Notes: a model not told the origin generated them from the sequence alone. A stretch of DNA of 64,000 nucleotides from an uncultured Pelagibacteraceae bacterium (GCA_902558435.1 CACEDU010000004.1:1-64000), one strand, 5' to 3'. Positions 56,189-64,000 are shown, numbered from the stretch's first letter. Numbers and translations: made by a program.

Positions 56189-57118
56189 ATGAAAATATTA
56201 GGAATTGGAAATGCAATTGTAGATGTAATTTGCAAAGTAGAGGATGACTTTATCGCTAAAAATAATTTAACAAAAAGTACTATGAAATTAATTTTTGATG
56301 ATAGAGAGTTCAAGGAATTATTATCAAACCTTAAGATAGAAAAAACAGTATCAGGAGGCTCAGTTGCAAATTCAATCGTCGGCTTATCTCAACTTGGAAA
56401 TGAAGTTGGATTTATTGGTAAAGTAAATGATGATGAGCTTGGTGGTAAATATGAAGATGGCCTGAAACAAGAAAATGTTAAATATTTTTATTCAAAGAAA
56501 AAAGAAGAACTTCCAACTGGAACATGCCTGATTTTAGTTACACCAGACTCTGAGAGAACAATGTGTACATTTTTGGGAACCGCAGGAAAAATAAATGAAA
56601 ATGACGTCAGTTCAGATGCTATTAAACAAAGCGAAATTATACTTCTAGAAGGATATCTTTGGGATGAGGGAGAACCAAAAAAAGCATTTGAAAAAGCTAT
56701 TCAAAGTGCAAATAAAGTGGCGATGTCTTTATCAGATCAATTTTGTGTTGATCGGCATAAACCACATTTTTTAGAATTGGTTAAAAATAAACTAGATATT
56801 ACTTTTGCAAATGAGCAAGAAATAATGTCCCTAATTGATGCAAAATCTTTTGATGAAGTAATAAATTTTTCAAAATCTTTAGGCAAAATAATTGTTTTAA
56901 CAAGAGGTGAGAAAGGTGCTGTTGCTATTAACGGAGATGAAGTTGTTGAATGTGGTGTAAAGGAAGGTCTAAAAATTGTTGATTTAACTGGTGCAGGAGA
57001 TCTTTTTGCAGCAGGGTTTTTACACGGACATGTAAACAATATGTCATTAAATGAAAGCTTAGACAAAGGAACTGATATGTCCTCTAAAGTCATACAACAA
57101 ATAGGTGCAAGACTGTAA
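56189..57118 (+). CDS. PfkB-family carbohydrate kinase, adenosine kinase-like
   Basis: 309 residues of the ribokinase fold: GGSVANSIVGLSQLG near residue 56 and the catalytic DLTGAGDLFAAGF near 262. The resemblance to adenosine kinases is in the start GIGNAIVDVIC and overall layout; adenosine or another nucleoside or sugar could be the substrate. The ATG at 56189 follows the nth stop by 3 nt; a TTG abuts the stop. It ends 2 nt before the convergent arfA-like gene. Confidence 0.88.
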   Translation: MKILGIGNAIVDVICKVEDDFIAKNNLTKSTMKLIFDDREFKELLSNLKIEKTVSGGSVANSIVGLSQLGNEVGFIGKVNDDELGGKYEDGLKQENVKYFYSKKKEELPTGTCLILVTPDSERTMCTFLGTAGKINENDVSSDAIKQSEIILLEGYLWDEGEPKKAFEKAIQSANKVAMSLSDQFCVDRHKPHFLELVKNKLDITFANEQEIMSLIDAKSFDEVINFSKSLGKIIVLTRGEKGAVAINGDEVVECGVKEGLKIVDLTGAGDLFAAGFLHGHVNNMSLNESLDKGTDMSSKVIQQIGARL

Positions 57119-57120
57119 AA

Positions 57121-57231
57121 TTATTTTTTTTTCCTTTTAAAACTACCTTTACCTTTTTTTGGTTTTACTACTCGAGTTTTATATTTTGGAGTTAATAAAT
57201 CTTTAGCTATATAATTTTTTTTTTTATTCAT
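57121..57231 (-). CDS. arfA: ArfA-like alternative ribosome-rescue factor (36 residues)
   Basis: The C-terminal part, P-K-Y-K-T-R-V-V then KPKKGKGSFKRKKK, lines up without gaps on the conserved core of E. coli ArfA (PLFRQRV then EKNKKGKGSYMRKGK). ArfA enters the empty mRNA channel of stalled ribosomes with its basic tail and recruits RF2. The gene ends right after this tail, so it would make the short active form directly, with no hydrophobic C-terminus. The start ATG overlaps the methyltransferase stop by 8 nt (ATGAATAA) and codons 3-6 contain an 11-A run. Confidence 0.75.
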   Translation of the reverse strand: MNKKKNYIAKDLLTPKYKTRVVKPKKGKGSFKRKKK

Positions 57232-59323
57232 TTTTTTTTGTCCAAAATTGGTACATTTGTATGAATGTATCTGGGTTATTTATCTCAAAATCATTCCAAT
57301 TTTCAAGTGAAGTATTTTTCAAGTCACTTGGGTATTGTTTAAAATATTTCTTTTTGATTGACGAATTTGTAAATCCTAGGAATTCTAAATCATATTTTTT
57401 TAGTAATTTTGAAATTTTAATAAGATTATAACGATGCTCTTGTACGTGAAAAATTAAATCTCTAAAATTAGAAGTTGAATAGAAATCATAATTATAATTA
57501 AGTTTTTGGAATGATTTGTTGTCTTTATCGTTCTTAATAATTTCCCTACAGTTCCTGATATTTGAAATATTATTTTCAAAGTTATATTTTTTTATTAATT
57601 TTCTTGTTTCAACAATATGTTTTCTAGCATAATCACTATATAAACCAAGCTTCAGATAGCCGCTTGGTTCTAAAATGTTTAGTAATACTTTCAAACCTTC
57701 TTCTGGATCTTTTAAATGATGAAGTACACCAACACATTCGATGACACTGAACTTTTTATTGAGATTATTTAAATTAAGTATATCACCATGCAGAAATTCA
57801 ATATTGGTGTGATTAAGTTCCTGCATTTTACGTTTTGCGAAAGATAAACTAGATAGGCTTAAGTCTACTGCAAGAATATCTGAATTCTCATATGATGCAT
57901 TGTTTACCAATTGTTGTCCAGTACCACAACCAGCAATTAATATATTTCTTTTTAAAGCATTGGTATTTGAAATAATTTTATTTGGATAAATATTATTATT
58001 TAATATTGATAAGAAGTTATTTTTAGGGTTTATATTTGTATATCTCCATCTAGGATATGGGTTTTCCTCATACTGGTCTCTAACTTTTTTGGAAATGATA
58101 TCAGTGATAGTTTCAAACGAATTAATACTTCTCTTGAGCTCTTCCTCTGTCAAATGATCTTTTATCTGTATTTGTATAAGACCATTAAATAAATTATTCT
58201 TTGCTGAATGGTTAACTAATTTATTACTAATTATCTCAGATTGGTTTAAGGGCAAATAACATGCTAGTAATGAAATTTCTAGTTCATTAATGTTTTTATC
58301 TTTTTCAATTTTTGTTTTTAAATCATTTATTATTTTTATCTCATCATTAGATTGAAAAAATAAGTACTCATTTAAAAAGGATTGATGGGCAAAAGAAATA
58401 ATAAAATCTAAAAATTCAAAAATTAATTTTTCACTTTTATCTTTTAATAATAGAAGAAACTTTTTTCTTATATGACATAAAAATTTTTCTAGAAATTTAT
58501 CTCTAAATAATGATTTTTGTAATGTAAGTAAAAAAAGTTCATTTTTTAATGCTTTTTTTACAGAATCAAGATTTAATAGCGACTTATCAAGATCTATATG
58601 ATGCTGTATTTTTTTTTTATGTTCCTCAAAAATAATTAAATTTTTTGTGTTATTAAATAATCTGTTGTGGTCAATTGAATTTTTTTTAAATAAAAAAATA
58701 AATAATTCGTTTAAATCAAAACTATTTTTCTCCGAAATATTTGATAATTGAATAGATGAAAGTAAACTAAATAATGTATTTATCAAACGTAAATTATTAG
58801 GGTCAATATTTAGTGATTTTTTAAGATATGAAAGAGATTTTTTGAGGTCTCCAATTTCTTGTAAAATAATACCAAGAACATTGTAAGCATCAATATTTTT
58901 AGGATCAATTTCAATAACTTTTTCAAAACACCTGATGGCATCATGATATTTTTTTTGATTATTAAAAATAATACCTTTATTAAAATGTGCTAAAACAAAT
59001 TTTGGTTGAATTTGAATTATTTTTTCAAAAAATTTCAATGAGTTTTCAAAATCTCCTCTTTCTAATAATAAGTTTCCAATATTAAGGTCAATATTGATAT
59101 TGTTTGGGTTTAATTCTTTGGCTTTCATAAGTAATGGTAATGCCAAATCAAATTTTCTTAATTGAGAGTATAAAGTACCTAGATTAAAATTAGCTTCTAA
59201 ATTATTTTTATTTGAATTCAGTATTTCTTTATATAATTTTTCAGCTGTTTGAAATTTTTTATTTTTATGATTTTTAAATGCTATGCTAAGTTTTTTTTTA
59301 ATTTGCAATTCATCTAATTTCAC
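57224..59323 (-). CDS. TPR-repeat protein with C-terminal class I methyltransferase
   Basis: 699 residues. The N-terminal ~190 residues hold about five TPR repeats (NPNNINIDLNIGNLLLERGD in part NIDLNIGNLLLERGD; YHDAIRCFEKVIEIDP; YNVLGIILQEIGDL). A helical middle region leads to YEENPYPRW near residue 421 and a SAM-binding domain with ILIAGCGTGQQL near 463 and ECVGVLHHLKDP. The substrate is unknown; the TPRs suggest a protein partner. Translation starts at a GTG overlapping the upstream stop (GTGA), so it is coupled to the regulator gene. Confidence 0.85.
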   Translation of the reverse strand: MKLDELQIKKKLSIAFKNHKNKKFQTAEKLYKEILNSNKNNLEANFNLGTLYSQLRKFDLALPLLMKAKELNPNNINIDLNIGNLLLERGDFENSLKFFEKIIQIQPKFVLAHFNKGIIFNNQKKYHDAIRCFEKVIEIDPKNIDAYNVLGIILQEIGDLKKSLSYLKKSLNIDPNNLRLINTLFSLLSSIQLSNISEKNSFDLNELFIFLFKKNSIDHNRLFNNTKNLIIFEEHKKKIQHHIDLDKSLLNLDSVKKALKNELFLLTLQKSLFRDKFLEKFLCHIRKKFLLLLKDKSEKLIFEFLDFIISFAHQSFLNEYLFFQSNDEIKIINDLKTKIEKDKNINELEISLLACYLPLNQSEIISNKLVNHSAKNNLFNGLIQIQIKDHLTEEELKRSINSFETITDIISKKVRDQYEENPYPRWRYTNINPKNNFLSILNNNIYPNKIISNTNALKRNILIAGCGTGQQLVNNASYENSDILAVDLSLSSLSFAKRKMQELNHTNIEFLHGDILNLNNLNKKFSVIECVGVLHHLKDPEEGLKVLLNILEPSGYLKLGLYSDYARKHIVETRKLIKKYNFENNISNIRNCREIIKNDKDNKSFQKLNYNYDFYSTSNFRDLIFHVQEHRYNLIKISKLLKKYDLEFLGFTNSSIKKKYFKQYPSDLKNTSLENWNDFEINNPDTFIQMYQFWTKKNE

Positions 59324-59877
59324 TTAATTATATAACCAAATTTAGAACTTTTGATAAATTGATTATCACCAAAAATATCACTTATTTTTTTTCTTAGTCT
59401 ATAAATATGGGTTTCAACAGTATGAGTTTCTAATTTTGAATTATGACCCCATACTTCAGTTTGTAATTTACTAATTTGGACAGGTTTTTTTGAATTGTGA
59501 AGAAATATTACAATATTTGCCTCTCTCTCAGTAAGATCTAGGCTATATTCTTTATTAAAAATTTTTCTTGAATTTAAGTTCAATTTATAAAATCCTAAAT
59601 TTATTTCAGATTGTTTATTATATTTTAATTTTAAAAATTTGATATTAATGCTTTCAACTAATTTTGTGATATCTATTGGAAAGTCATTTATAATCATTTG
59701 ATTATCAGCGTCTTTGATTTTTTTCTTTGATATAATTAAATAATTATCTTTATTTTTAAAATTTAACTCTGAAATTTTTATTATGTTGATTAAATTAAAA
59801 CTTATTTGGTCCTCTATTTCACTTAGTATTTGGTATAAAACTTTGAAATCATAAATTACTAAAGTTTGATTATTCAT
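59320..59877 (-). CDS. Winged-helix regulator with degenerate receiver-like N-terminus
   Basis: 185 residues. The C-terminal half is an OmpR/PhoB-type DNA-binding domain: LTEREANIVIFLHNSKKPV, LQTEVWGHNSKLETHTVETH in part LETHTVETHIYRLRKKI, and the wing SSKFGYIIK. The N-terminal ~90 residues have a receiver-like order (TLVIYD ... NYLIIS) but no acidic pair or phospho-accepting Asp and seem shortened. So it is probably not regulated by phosphorylation. The ATG at 59877 leaves 14 nt to the divergent transpeptidase gene. No sensor kinase is nearby. Confidence 0.82.
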   Translation of the reverse strand: MNNQTLVIYDFKVLYQILSEIEDQISFNLINIIKISELNFKNKDNYLIISKKKIKDADNQMIINDFPIDITKLVESINIKFLKLKYNKQSEINLGFYKLNLNSRKIFNKEYSLDLTEREANIVIFLHNSKKPVQISKLQTEVWGHNSKLETHTVETHIYRLRKKISDIFGDNQFIKSSKFGYIIK

Positions 59878-59891
59878 ATATAATATAGAAT

Positions 59892-60386
59892 ATGACAATT
59901 GTTCTAAAAAATAAAGTAACACTTGTATTTGATGAATTTACTTTTCGCTGCTGCATTGGGAAAAAAGGAACTACAAAAAGAAAAATTGAAGGTGATAAAA
60001 AAACACCAGTCGGAACATTTTCACTAGGAAATTTATACTATAGGAGAGATCGACATATCAAACCTTTAACAAAATTAAATTGTATCCCTATTAAGAAAAA
60101 TATGGGTTGGTGCGACGACATTAAAAATAAAAAATATTATAATAAATTAATTAAAACTAACAAAAAAGTAAGGCATGAAAAATTATTTAGAAAAGATAAA
60201 AAATATGACTTTTTTATCCCAATTAAATATAATACAGAAAATCCGAAAATTCCAAAAGGGAGTGCTATTTTTATTCATTTAACAAATAATTTTAAGCCAA
60301 CATCAGGATGTATTGCACTTAAAAGAAAGGATTTTTTAATTTTGGTAAAACTAATAAATAAAAAAACTAAAATTAAATTAATTTAA
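59892..60386 (+). CDS. L,D-transpeptidase (YkuD domain)
   Basis: 164 residues, essentially one YkuD domain with the active site IFIHLTNNFKPTSGCIALKR (catalytic Cys in SGC, His upstream). The family crosslinks peptidoglycan or anchors proteins to it. No clear signal peptide is seen, which is odd for an envelope enzyme but usual for this short alphaproteobacterial subfamily. It is divergent from the winged-helix regulator and shares a TTAA stop with yggS. Confidence 0.88.
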   Translation: MTIVLKNKVTLVFDEFTFRCCIGKKGTTKRKIEGDKKTPVGTFSLGNLYYRRDRHIKPLTKLNCIPIKKNMGWCDDIKNKKYYNKLIKTNKKVRHEKLFRKDKKYDFFIPIKYNTENPKIPKGSAIFIHLTNNFKPTSGCIALKRKDFLILVKLINKKTKIKLI

Positions 60387-61045
60387 CTTCTTTGACCAAA
60401 TATGTTTGAACCAATTCTTAAATAAGTTGATTTAAATTCTACTGCTTTAAGATAGTCTGATGACATTCCCATACTTAATTCTGCTAAGTTAACTTCATCT
60501 TTTAATTTACTCATTTGAGAAAAATATTTAATAGGATCTTCATCAAATGGTGGAATACACATAATACCAACTATATCAAGTCCTAGATCTTTTGAAAAAT
60601 TATAAAATTCAAACAAATTTTCTTTCATAATTCCTGACTTTTGATTTTCTTTTCCAAGATTAATTTGAATAAAAATTTTAGGTTTAACAATTTGTTTTTG
60701 TTGCTCTTCTGATATTTTTTTAGCTAACTTTTCACTATCAAGAGAATGTATATAATCAAAAATTTTTACTGCAAACTTAACTTTATTTGTTTGTAGTTTA
60801 CCAATTAAATGAAGATTAATTCTATCATTTTGTTTTTTTATATCAGTCCATTTTTCAATTGCTTCCTGAACTTTGTTTTCACCAAAGTCTGAATGACCAT
60901 ATTTAATTAATGGTAATATATGATTAATTTGAAAAGTTTTTGAAACTGCAATTATTTTAGGTATTCTGTCTTTTTCTTTTATTTCTAATAATTTAGATTT
61001 GATTGATGTTTGGATAGATAATAGATTTTGAATAGTACTATGCAT
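60383..61045 (-). CDS. PLP homeostasis protein YggS
   Basis: A PLP-binding protein (PLPBP/PROSC family) of 220 residues. The PLP lysine is in IIAVSKTFQ near residue 35; FGENKVQEAIEKW, HLIGKLQTNK, SMGMSSDYLKAVEF and RIGSNIFGQR complete the pattern. The start codon is the second half of an ATGCAT palindrome whose first half starts the divergent ThiE-like gene; no alternative in-frame start exists nearby. Confidence 0.95.
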   Translation of the reverse strand: MHSTIQNLLSIQTSIKSKLLEIKEKDRIPKIIAVSKTFQINHILPLIKYGHSDFGENKVQEAIEKWTDIKKQNDRINLHLIGKLQTNKVKFAVKIFDYIHSLDSEKLAKKISEEQQKQIVKPKIFIQINLGKENQKSGIMKENLFEFYNFSKDLGLDIVGIMCIPPFDEDPIKYFSQMSKLKDEVNLAELSMGMSSDYLKAVEFKSTYLRIGSNIFGQRS

Positions 61046-61585
61046 ATAAAATTTCTTAAAAAATATTACTTTATAGAAAAATTTAATAAAAGTAATATTG
61101 ATAAACAGACTAAAAATACCATTATTATATATAGAAATTATAAAAAAAAATACATTGAAGATGAGATAATTTTTATAAGAGAATATTGTAAGAAAAAAAA
61201 ACTAAAATTTATTCTTTCTAATAATGTAAGACTCTCTTTAAAATTAAATTTAGATGGAGCTTATATACCATCATTCAACAATGAATATAATCATCTAAGT
61301 TATGCAATTAAAAGAGGATTTACTCTAATGGGCTCAGCTCACAATTTAAAGGAAATTAGAGTTAAGGAAAAACAAAAAGTAAGTAGAATTTTTATTTCGT
61401 CAGTATTTAAAGATAACAAGAATTACTTAGGTCTTAATAGGTTTAGACTAATTTCTAATCTTTCAAAAGTTCAAATTGTTGCATTAGGCGGAATATCTAA
61501 AAGTAATGAAAAACTTATTAATTTAACAAAATCAATTGGTATTGCGGGTATTTCTTTTTTTGAGAACAAAAAAAAAGGCCCCTAA
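61040..61585 (+). CDS. Degenerate ThiE/TenI-like protein
   Basis: 181 residues with the outline of a thiamine phosphate synthase barrel: FILSNNVRLSLKLNLDGAYI, GSAHNLKEI, FISSVFKD and IVALGGISK. Key ThiE residues are altered: the HLGQxD substrate motif reads YIPS, and the GPVFPTxTK loop reads SSVFKDNKN. It may be a TenI-like or otherwise re-purposed protein. The ATG at 61040 overlaps the yggS start by 6 nt. Its last codons form part of the terminator hairpin at 61573-61598. Confidence 0.7.
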   Translation: MHIKFLKKYYFIEKFNKSNIDKQTKNTIIIYRNYKKKYIEDEIIFIREYCKKKKLKFILSNNVRLSLKLNLDGAYIPSFNNEYNHLSYAIKRGFTLMGSAHNLKEIRVKEKQKVSRIFISSVFKDNKNYLGLNRFRLISNLSKVQIVALGGISKSNEKLINLTKSIGIAGISFFENKKKGP

Positions 61586-61598
61586 AAAGAGGCCTTTT
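61573..61598. terminator. Bidirectional terminator between ThiE-like gene and porin
   Basis: Arms AAAAGGCC (61573-61580) and GGCCTTTT (61591-61598) surround a 10-nt loop. T-rich sequence follows on the plus strand, and a long T-run follows on the minus strand, so it should end both the porin transcript and the ThiE-like transcript. The ThiE-like stop codon TAA (61583-61585) lies in the loop. Confidence 0.85.
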
Positions 61599-61620
61599 AA
61601 TTTATTATTTAAACTTTTAA

Positions 61621-62556
61621 TTAAAACGCAAATTTAAAGTTTATTTCATAAGCTGAGTTATCTGTAGTAGATGTACCAGCTACGTTATCCATATTTCCGT
61701 AAGTACCTGAAATAGTCATTCCACCAGAAGTATGAGAGAAACTTACAGCAGTTGCTTCTTGATCGTCTTTTGTTGAAGCTTCATAATCAATAGTTGAACT
61801 ATTGAATGATACTGAAAGATCATCAGATACAGCGTATGATATACCTAAAGCTGTAAAATCTTCGTCTGCAGTACCTGTACCGAAGTCAGTTTCGTTTACT
61901 TGGTAACCTAAAGTTATTGCACCCATTGTGTATTTAACAGCTAATGCTGATGTGTCAGCAGCATTCGAAGCGTCGTTGTTTTCACCCATTGCTGCATATA
62001 CATCTAGATTTTCCACACCTGTATAGTGTACACCATATTCTAGTGAACCTTCAACTGCAGTTGCTCCAGCTGATGGAGTGTAACCAGCTTTAAGTGCTAC
62101 ACCATCCATTACTGTATAGTCATAAATGAATATGTTGTGCGTTGAAGCTGCACCATTAGCAGCACCGTCTGGAGTACCTGCGTATGCCACACCATGCGCT
62201 TCTTCGTTAGCAGATGGAGTTAAATCATCCCAAGCACCAATAACTGAAGTACTACTTCCTCCAACGAATGTTAATTTACCCATATCTCCTGTATCAATTG
62301 ATAGAGTGTTTAAACCAACACCAGCGCCACCATCTAGCTCAATTGTGTGAGAAACAGTCATACCATTGTCCATTTCACCGCTTGCAGAGAATGTGATTGA
62401 GTCAGACATTGACCAACCATTACCTTTGTTACCGTTATCGGCACCAGCGAAAGTAATTTGGCTAGTAGCTGACATTGAGAAGTCTGCAGCTTGCGCTGAA
62501 GATGCTACCAATGCAGTTCCTAATGCTGTCAATCCAACTTTTTTTAGATTGTTCAT
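61621..62556 (-). CDS. Outer-membrane porin
   Basis: 311 residues with a clear signal peptide (cleavage after SAQA, residue 23) and alternating beta strands ending in an aromatic residue (EINFKFAF), as required for outer-membrane insertion. It belongs to the general porin type of alphaproteobacteria. Codons are richer in G and C than the surroundings, a sign of high expression. The ATG at 62556 follows an AAAGGA ribosome-binding site; the ATG at 62571 would make the ribosome-binding site coding. A strong terminator lies downstream. Confidence 0.9.
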   Translation of the reverse strand: MNNLKKVGLTALGTALVASSAQAADFSMSATSQITFAGADNGNKGNGWSMSDSITFSASGEMDNGMTVSHTIELDGGAGVGLNTLSIDTGDMGKLTFVGGSSTSVIGAWDDLTPSANEEAHGVAYAGTPDGAANGAASTHNIFIYDYTVMDGVALKAGYTPSAGATAVEGSLEYGVHYTGVENLDVYAAMGENNDASNAADTSALAVKYTMGAITLGYQVNETDFGTGTADEDFTALGISYAVSDDLSVSFNSSTIDYEASTKDDQEATAVSFSHTSGGMTISGTYGNMDNVAGTSTTDNSAYEINFKFAF

Positions 62557-62775
62557 ATTATTTCCTTTCATTAATTGTTTAATATTAAACAGGGTTTATT
62601 TATCAATTATTTGACATAATTTATTTTAATAATTGGCATTATTTGTTTATTTTGATCAAGTGTTGTATTTTTGCATCACTAAAAATTGTTATTTTACAGG
62701 TATTTTTTAAGATAATTAAAAAAATTCTTTTAAATTTTGTATTTTTTAATCTAAAACAATTTATTGGATATATTT
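62557..62775. other. Divergent control region of porin and DUF3576 genes
   Basis: A 219-nt non-coding stretch, long for this genome. It contains a 14-bp perfect palindrome GTTTAATATTAAAC (62577-62590) in the porin leader and an 8-bp inverted repeat CAATTATT/AATAATTG (62604-62611 and 62628-62635). Candidate promoter elements exist on both strands but none stands out. It likely holds the porin promoter and a regulator site. Confidence 0.4.
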
Positions 62776-63339
62776 ATGTCATTTTTGAAAAAAATCAGAC
62801 TTTTAGCTAGTTTAAGTTTAGCTATTATTTTTATGGTATCTTGTGAAGGAATGCCTGGAGCAGATGCTAGAAAATATCCACCAAATCCCGACTTAAGAGT
62901 ACAAAAAAACCTCGAAGAAGGAAGAGGTTTCAGATTAGACAGTGCGTTTAAAAAAAGTAGGGGTGGAGATTTTTTGTTTGCAAGTTCAAACGAACTTTGG
63001 AGAGCCTCCCTAGATACAATAGATTTCATGCCTTTATCGTCAGTTAATTACAGTGGAGGAATAATTATAACAGACTGGTATTCAGATGGAAAAAATCTTG
63101 ATGAAGCAGTAAAAATTTCTATAAGGTTTTTGTCCAATGAGGTAAGAGCAGATGCTTTAGATATAAAAATTTTTTACAAAAACTGCAATCAAATGGTTTC
63201 TTGTAAAATTACACAAAAGTCAGGGCAGCTTTTAGTTGAATTAAAAAGAGAAATCTTAAGTAAAGCTGCAATTTATAAAAAAGAAAATAAAGACAAAAAT
63301 TTCAAAGAGTATAAAGGCTCAAAAAAACTGGCTAATTAA
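62776..63339 (+). CDS. DUF3576 lipoprotein
   Basis: 187 residues with a lipobox MVSC (Cys near 20). The body (DSAFKKSRGGDFLFASSNELWRASLDTIDFMPLSSVNYSGG in part RGGDFLFASSNELWRASLD, and GGIIITDWY) matches the alphaproteobacterial DUF3576 family. It precedes leuS, its usual neighbour. The function is unknown; an outer-membrane role is likely. The ATG at 62776 is used; a TTG at 62764 is less likely. Confidence 0.88.
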   Translation: MSFLKKIRLLASLSLAIIFMVSCEGMPGADARKYPPNPDLRVQKNLEEGRGFRLDSAFKKSRGGDFLFASSNELWRASLDTIDFMPLSSVNYSGGIIITDWYSDGKNLDEAVKISIRFLSNEVRADALDIKIFYKNCNQMVSCKITQKSGQLLVELKREILSKAAIYKKENKDKNFKEYKGSKKLAN

Positions 63340-63357
63340 AACATTAAAAAAATTTAA

Positions 63358-64000
<643 letters not shown>

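Noticed and set aside
62557..62571. Porin start at 62571
   Set aside because: The codons would consist of the AAAGGA ribosome-binding site of the ATG at 62556, which also gives a standard signal peptide.
62126..62614. Plus-strand reading frames opposite the porin
   Set aside because: They result from the codon bias of the porin gene; no ribosome-binding site or protein motif supports them.

Overview
This window looks like part of a streamlined marine alphaproteobacterial chromosome, most likely SAR11 (Pelagibacterales, 'Candidatus Pelagibacter'-like). The DNA is very AT-rich and lysine, asparagine and isoleucine dominate the proteins. Genes are packed with gaps of a few bases or small overlaps. 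Gene order matches the ancestral alphaproteobacterial order over long stretches. Family assignments rest on motif recognition by eye; no database search was possible. No insertion sequences, prophage, CRISPR arrays or rRNA genes were seen, and no stretch over 300 bases lacks a gene.

Layout. 1-8.7 kb: a truncated acyl-CoA synthetase, tRNA-Leu(CAA), a membrane/redox/quinone operon (YqaA-like, DsbB, COQ7), an HNH protein, an esterase and a TlpA-like thioredoxin, then argH, a tiny LptM-like lipoprotein, lysA and plsC. 8.7-17.8 kb: dnaN-dnaA-rpsT-mutM on the minus strand, divergent from ubiE-ubiB-coaBC-dut, followed by a MoeB-like enzyme and an SH3-like secreted protein. 17.7-24.3 kb: an iron/peroxide block (DUF3501, Fe-S protein, rubrerythrin, Irr-type regulator) with three Irr-box-like sites, divergent from fabA-fabB-fabI, then a Tat-like MsrB and a rhodanese. 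24.3-37.8 kb: a long minus-strand housekeeping run, read in transcription order as tsaB-fur-2OG oxygenase-miaB-phoH-ybeY-lnt-metK-nusA-infB-rbfA-rpsO-pnp. 37.7-48.6 kb: a polysaccharide deacetylase, a Bax-like protein, nfuA, trpS, murJ, maeB, a BON lipoprotein, rsmI, an LppC-like protein and rdgB. 48.6-57.1 kb: grpE-dnaK-dnaJ and dapB-nth-adenosine kinase, split by an opposite-strand pair of secreted proteins. 57.1-64 kb: a minus-strand unit of an odd winged-helix regulator, a TPR-methyltransferase and a 36-residue ArfA-like ribosome rescue factor; then an L,D-transpeptidase, YggS, a degenerate ThiE-like protein, an abundant porin, a DUF3576 lipoprotein and the start of leuS.

The most notable observations are: the ArfA-like gene, short enough to be missed by length cut-offs, overlapping the end of a methyltransferase gene; two divergent gene pairs whose 5' ends overlap, one sharing an ATGCAT double start; four convergent pairs sharing a palindromic TTAA double stop; Irr-box-like sites flanking the rubrerythrin promoter; a TsaB that appears to have lost its middle; an endonuclease III with unusual Fe-S cysteine spacing; and a secreted two-gene cassette inside the dnaJ-dapB interval.
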